A DNA stretch of 6,253 nucleotides from Flammeovirgaceae bacterium. GTDB lineage: Bacteria; Bacteroidota; Bacteroidia; Cytophagales; Cyclobacteriaceae. Below the pieces are notes generated by a model. The model did not search any database. It saw only the letters and a program-made list of their open reading frames with translations, and had not been told where the DNA came from. The position numbers and the translations under genes are program-made. Below are positions 4,926-6,253 of the stretch, one piece after another (positions within the stretch are counted from its first letter, which is position 1; every line of letters starts with the position of its first letter). The DNA is taken from assembly GCA_003229495.1 (NCBI GenBank), contig QIEB01000535.1:1-6253 (forward strand), read 5' to 3'.

Positions 4926-6253
4926 ATGTTCTACAACTCCATAATTGATACCATTGGCAATACTCCTTTAGTTCGCCTTAACCAAATTACCAAAGGTGTA
5001 AAAGGGACGGTTCTGGCAAAAGTCGAATATTTTAATCCCGGCAATTCCATGAAAGACCGTATAGCACTTAGTATGATTGAGGATGCCGAAGCCAGTGGTA
5101 TTCTGAAGCCAGGAGGGACTATTATTGAGGGCACTTCTGGAAATACTGGAATGGGGCTGGCTTTGGTAGCTATAGCCAAAGGCTATAAATGTGTGTTTAC
5201 CTTAGCCGATAAACAGTCCCAGGAGAAAATTGATATTCTGAGGGCAGTTGGCGCAGAAGTAATTGTTTGTCCTACCAATGTGTCTCCTGATGATCCACGC
5301 TCCTACTATTCGATTGCAAAGAAAATAACCCAAGAGACCCCCAATTCCTTTTACCCAAATCAATATGACAACATAAGTAACACCAACGCACACTATGAAA
5401 CAACCGGCCCTGAGATCTGGGAGCAAACTGAAGGCAGGATCACGCACCTGGCAGCAGGAGTTGGTACCGGAGGATCTATATGTGGGACTACCAAATATTT
5501 AAAGGAACAGAATTCGGCGGTTATATCGATAGGCATTGATACTTATGGCTCCGTATTCAAAAAATATAAGGAGACTGGTGAATTCGATGAGAAAGAAGTC
5601 TATCCTTATTTAACTGAGGGAATTGGTGAAGATATTCTTCCCAAAAATGTTGATTTCGATTTAATCGATACTTTCATCAAGGTTACAGATAAGGACGGTG
5701 CCATAATGACCAGACGGTTGGCTCGTGAAGAGGGTCTTTTTGTTGGCTGGTCCTGTGGTTCAGCGGTATTCGGTGCACTGGAATATGCCCGGTCCAATCT
5801 AGCGAAAGACGATATTATGGTAATTATTCTGCCAGATCATGGGACCCGTTATTTAGGTAAGATCTACAACGACAATTGGATGAAAGATCACGGGTATGTT
5901 GAGAGCATGGATTTCGCCAACGCCAGGGACATCGTTCAAAACAGGTCTGCAAACGGCAGTTTGTTGACGGTTGAGGCCCATCAGAGCGTTGATGAAGCCA
6001 TTCACATGTTGCACTCACGAAGCATCTCACAATTACCGGTGACCAGGGATGATGAATTTGTAGGTAGCCTTACCGATTCAAAAATCCTAAGACAACTGAT
6101 AGAAAACCCGGAGTTGAAAGACCAGCCTGTTACCCAGGTCATGGATCCTCCATTTCAATTCGTAGCAATGGACAATACCCTGGATGTTCTAAGTTCCCTT
6201 ATCAACAAAGACAACAAGGCATTATTGGTGAGAGATGAACAAAACCAGGTACA
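4926..6253 (+). CDS. cbs: Cystathionine beta-synthase-type PLP enzyme with CBS domains (3' end outside window)
   Basis: This is a fold-type II PLP enzyme of the cysteine synthase/cystathionine beta-synthase family, 442 residues visible with the C-terminus beyond the window. The catalytic part starts at the family N-terminus DTIGNTPLVRLN (8-19). The PLP lysine is K43 in NPGNSMKDR, the substrate loop is EGTSGNTGM (68-76), the phosphate-binding loop is GVGTGGS (178-184), and SCGSA (276-280) lies near the PLP ring. ILPDHGTRYLGKIYNDNWM (301-319) is typical of the cystathionine beta-synthase branch. Two CBS domains follow: about 333-392, and from about 401 to the cut end. That tandem favours cystathionine beta-synthase (serine + homocysteine to cystathionine) over plain O-acetylserine sulfhydrylase, though cysteine synthesis cannot be excluded. 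The haem-binding extension of animal enzymes is absent. CBS domains often sense adenosyl compounds; the ligand here is unknown. It lies 69 bases after pyrB with its own -7 box, so it is probably a separate transcript. Confidence 0.9.
   Translation, partial: MFYNSIIDTIGNTPLVRLNQITKGVKGTVLAKVEYFNPGNSMKDRIALSMIEDAEASGILKPGGTIIEGTSGNTGMGLALVAIAKGYKCVFTLADKQSQEKIDILRAVGAEVIVCPTNVSPDDPRSYYSIAKKITQETPNSFYPNQYDNISNTNAHYETTGPEIWEQTEGRITHLAAGVGTGGSICGTTKYLKEQNSAVISIGIDTYGSVFKKYKETGEFDEKEVYPYLTEGIGEDILPKNVDFDLIDTFIKVTDKDGAIMTRRLAREEGLFVGWSCGSAVFGALEYARSNLAKDDIMVIILPDHGTRYLGKIYNDNWMKDHGYVESMDFANARDIVQNRSANGSLLTVEAHQSVDEAIHMLHSRSISQLPVTRDDEFVGSLTDSKILRQLIENPELKDQPVTQVMDPPFQFVAMDNTLDVLSSLINKDNKALLVRDEQNQV

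Overview
The window looks like chromosomal housekeeping DNA from a member of the Bacteroidota, probably a Cytophagales- or Flavobacteriia-like bacterium. Four things point there: two intergenic sites match the Bacteroidota -7 promoter element TAnnTTTG; clear Shine-Dalgarno sequences are absent; the PolX, EVE, PyrR and PyrB proteins read like the versions found in that phylum; and one gene belongs to a type of uncharacterised exported protein I associate with it. I see no mobile element, tRNA, rRNA or CRISPR array.

Left part, minus strand (1-1231): a PolX-family gene (DNA polymerase beta-like plus PHP domain) starts at a TTG codon at 1231 and leaves the window at base 1. Its reading frame breaks near 801-808. 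The first 142 residues (8-kDa-like and helix-hairpin-helix part) are in one frame, and the palm, thumb and PHP part (about 267 further codons) is open in the -1 frame. One missing base would explain this. The palm also lacks the first two catalytic aspartates (GSLQ where GDxD is expected), so even the repaired protein would probably be a PHP nuclease rather than a polymerase.

Middle part, plus strand (1358-3322): a divergently transcribed pair lies 126 bases away. It consists of a small EVE-domain (PUA-like) protein and, 9 bases downstream, a 516-residue exported protein of unknown function. An 11-bp hairpin with a short T run follows and probably ends this transcript.

Right part, plus strand (3386-6253): a pyrimidine pair, pyrR then pyrB, is separated by 4 bases and preceded by a -7 box so close to the pyrR start that the mRNA would be almost leaderless. 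Next is a cystathionine beta-synthase-type PLP enzyme with C-terminal CBS domains, cut off by the window edge. It has its own perfect -7 box, sitting within an imperfect inverted repeat that ends one base before the start codon.

I did not find a convincing novel multi-gene system. The points most worth a second look are the broken, polymerase-dead PolX, the uncharacterised exported protein with a strongly basic patch, and the compact terminator/promoter arrangement in front of pyrR.
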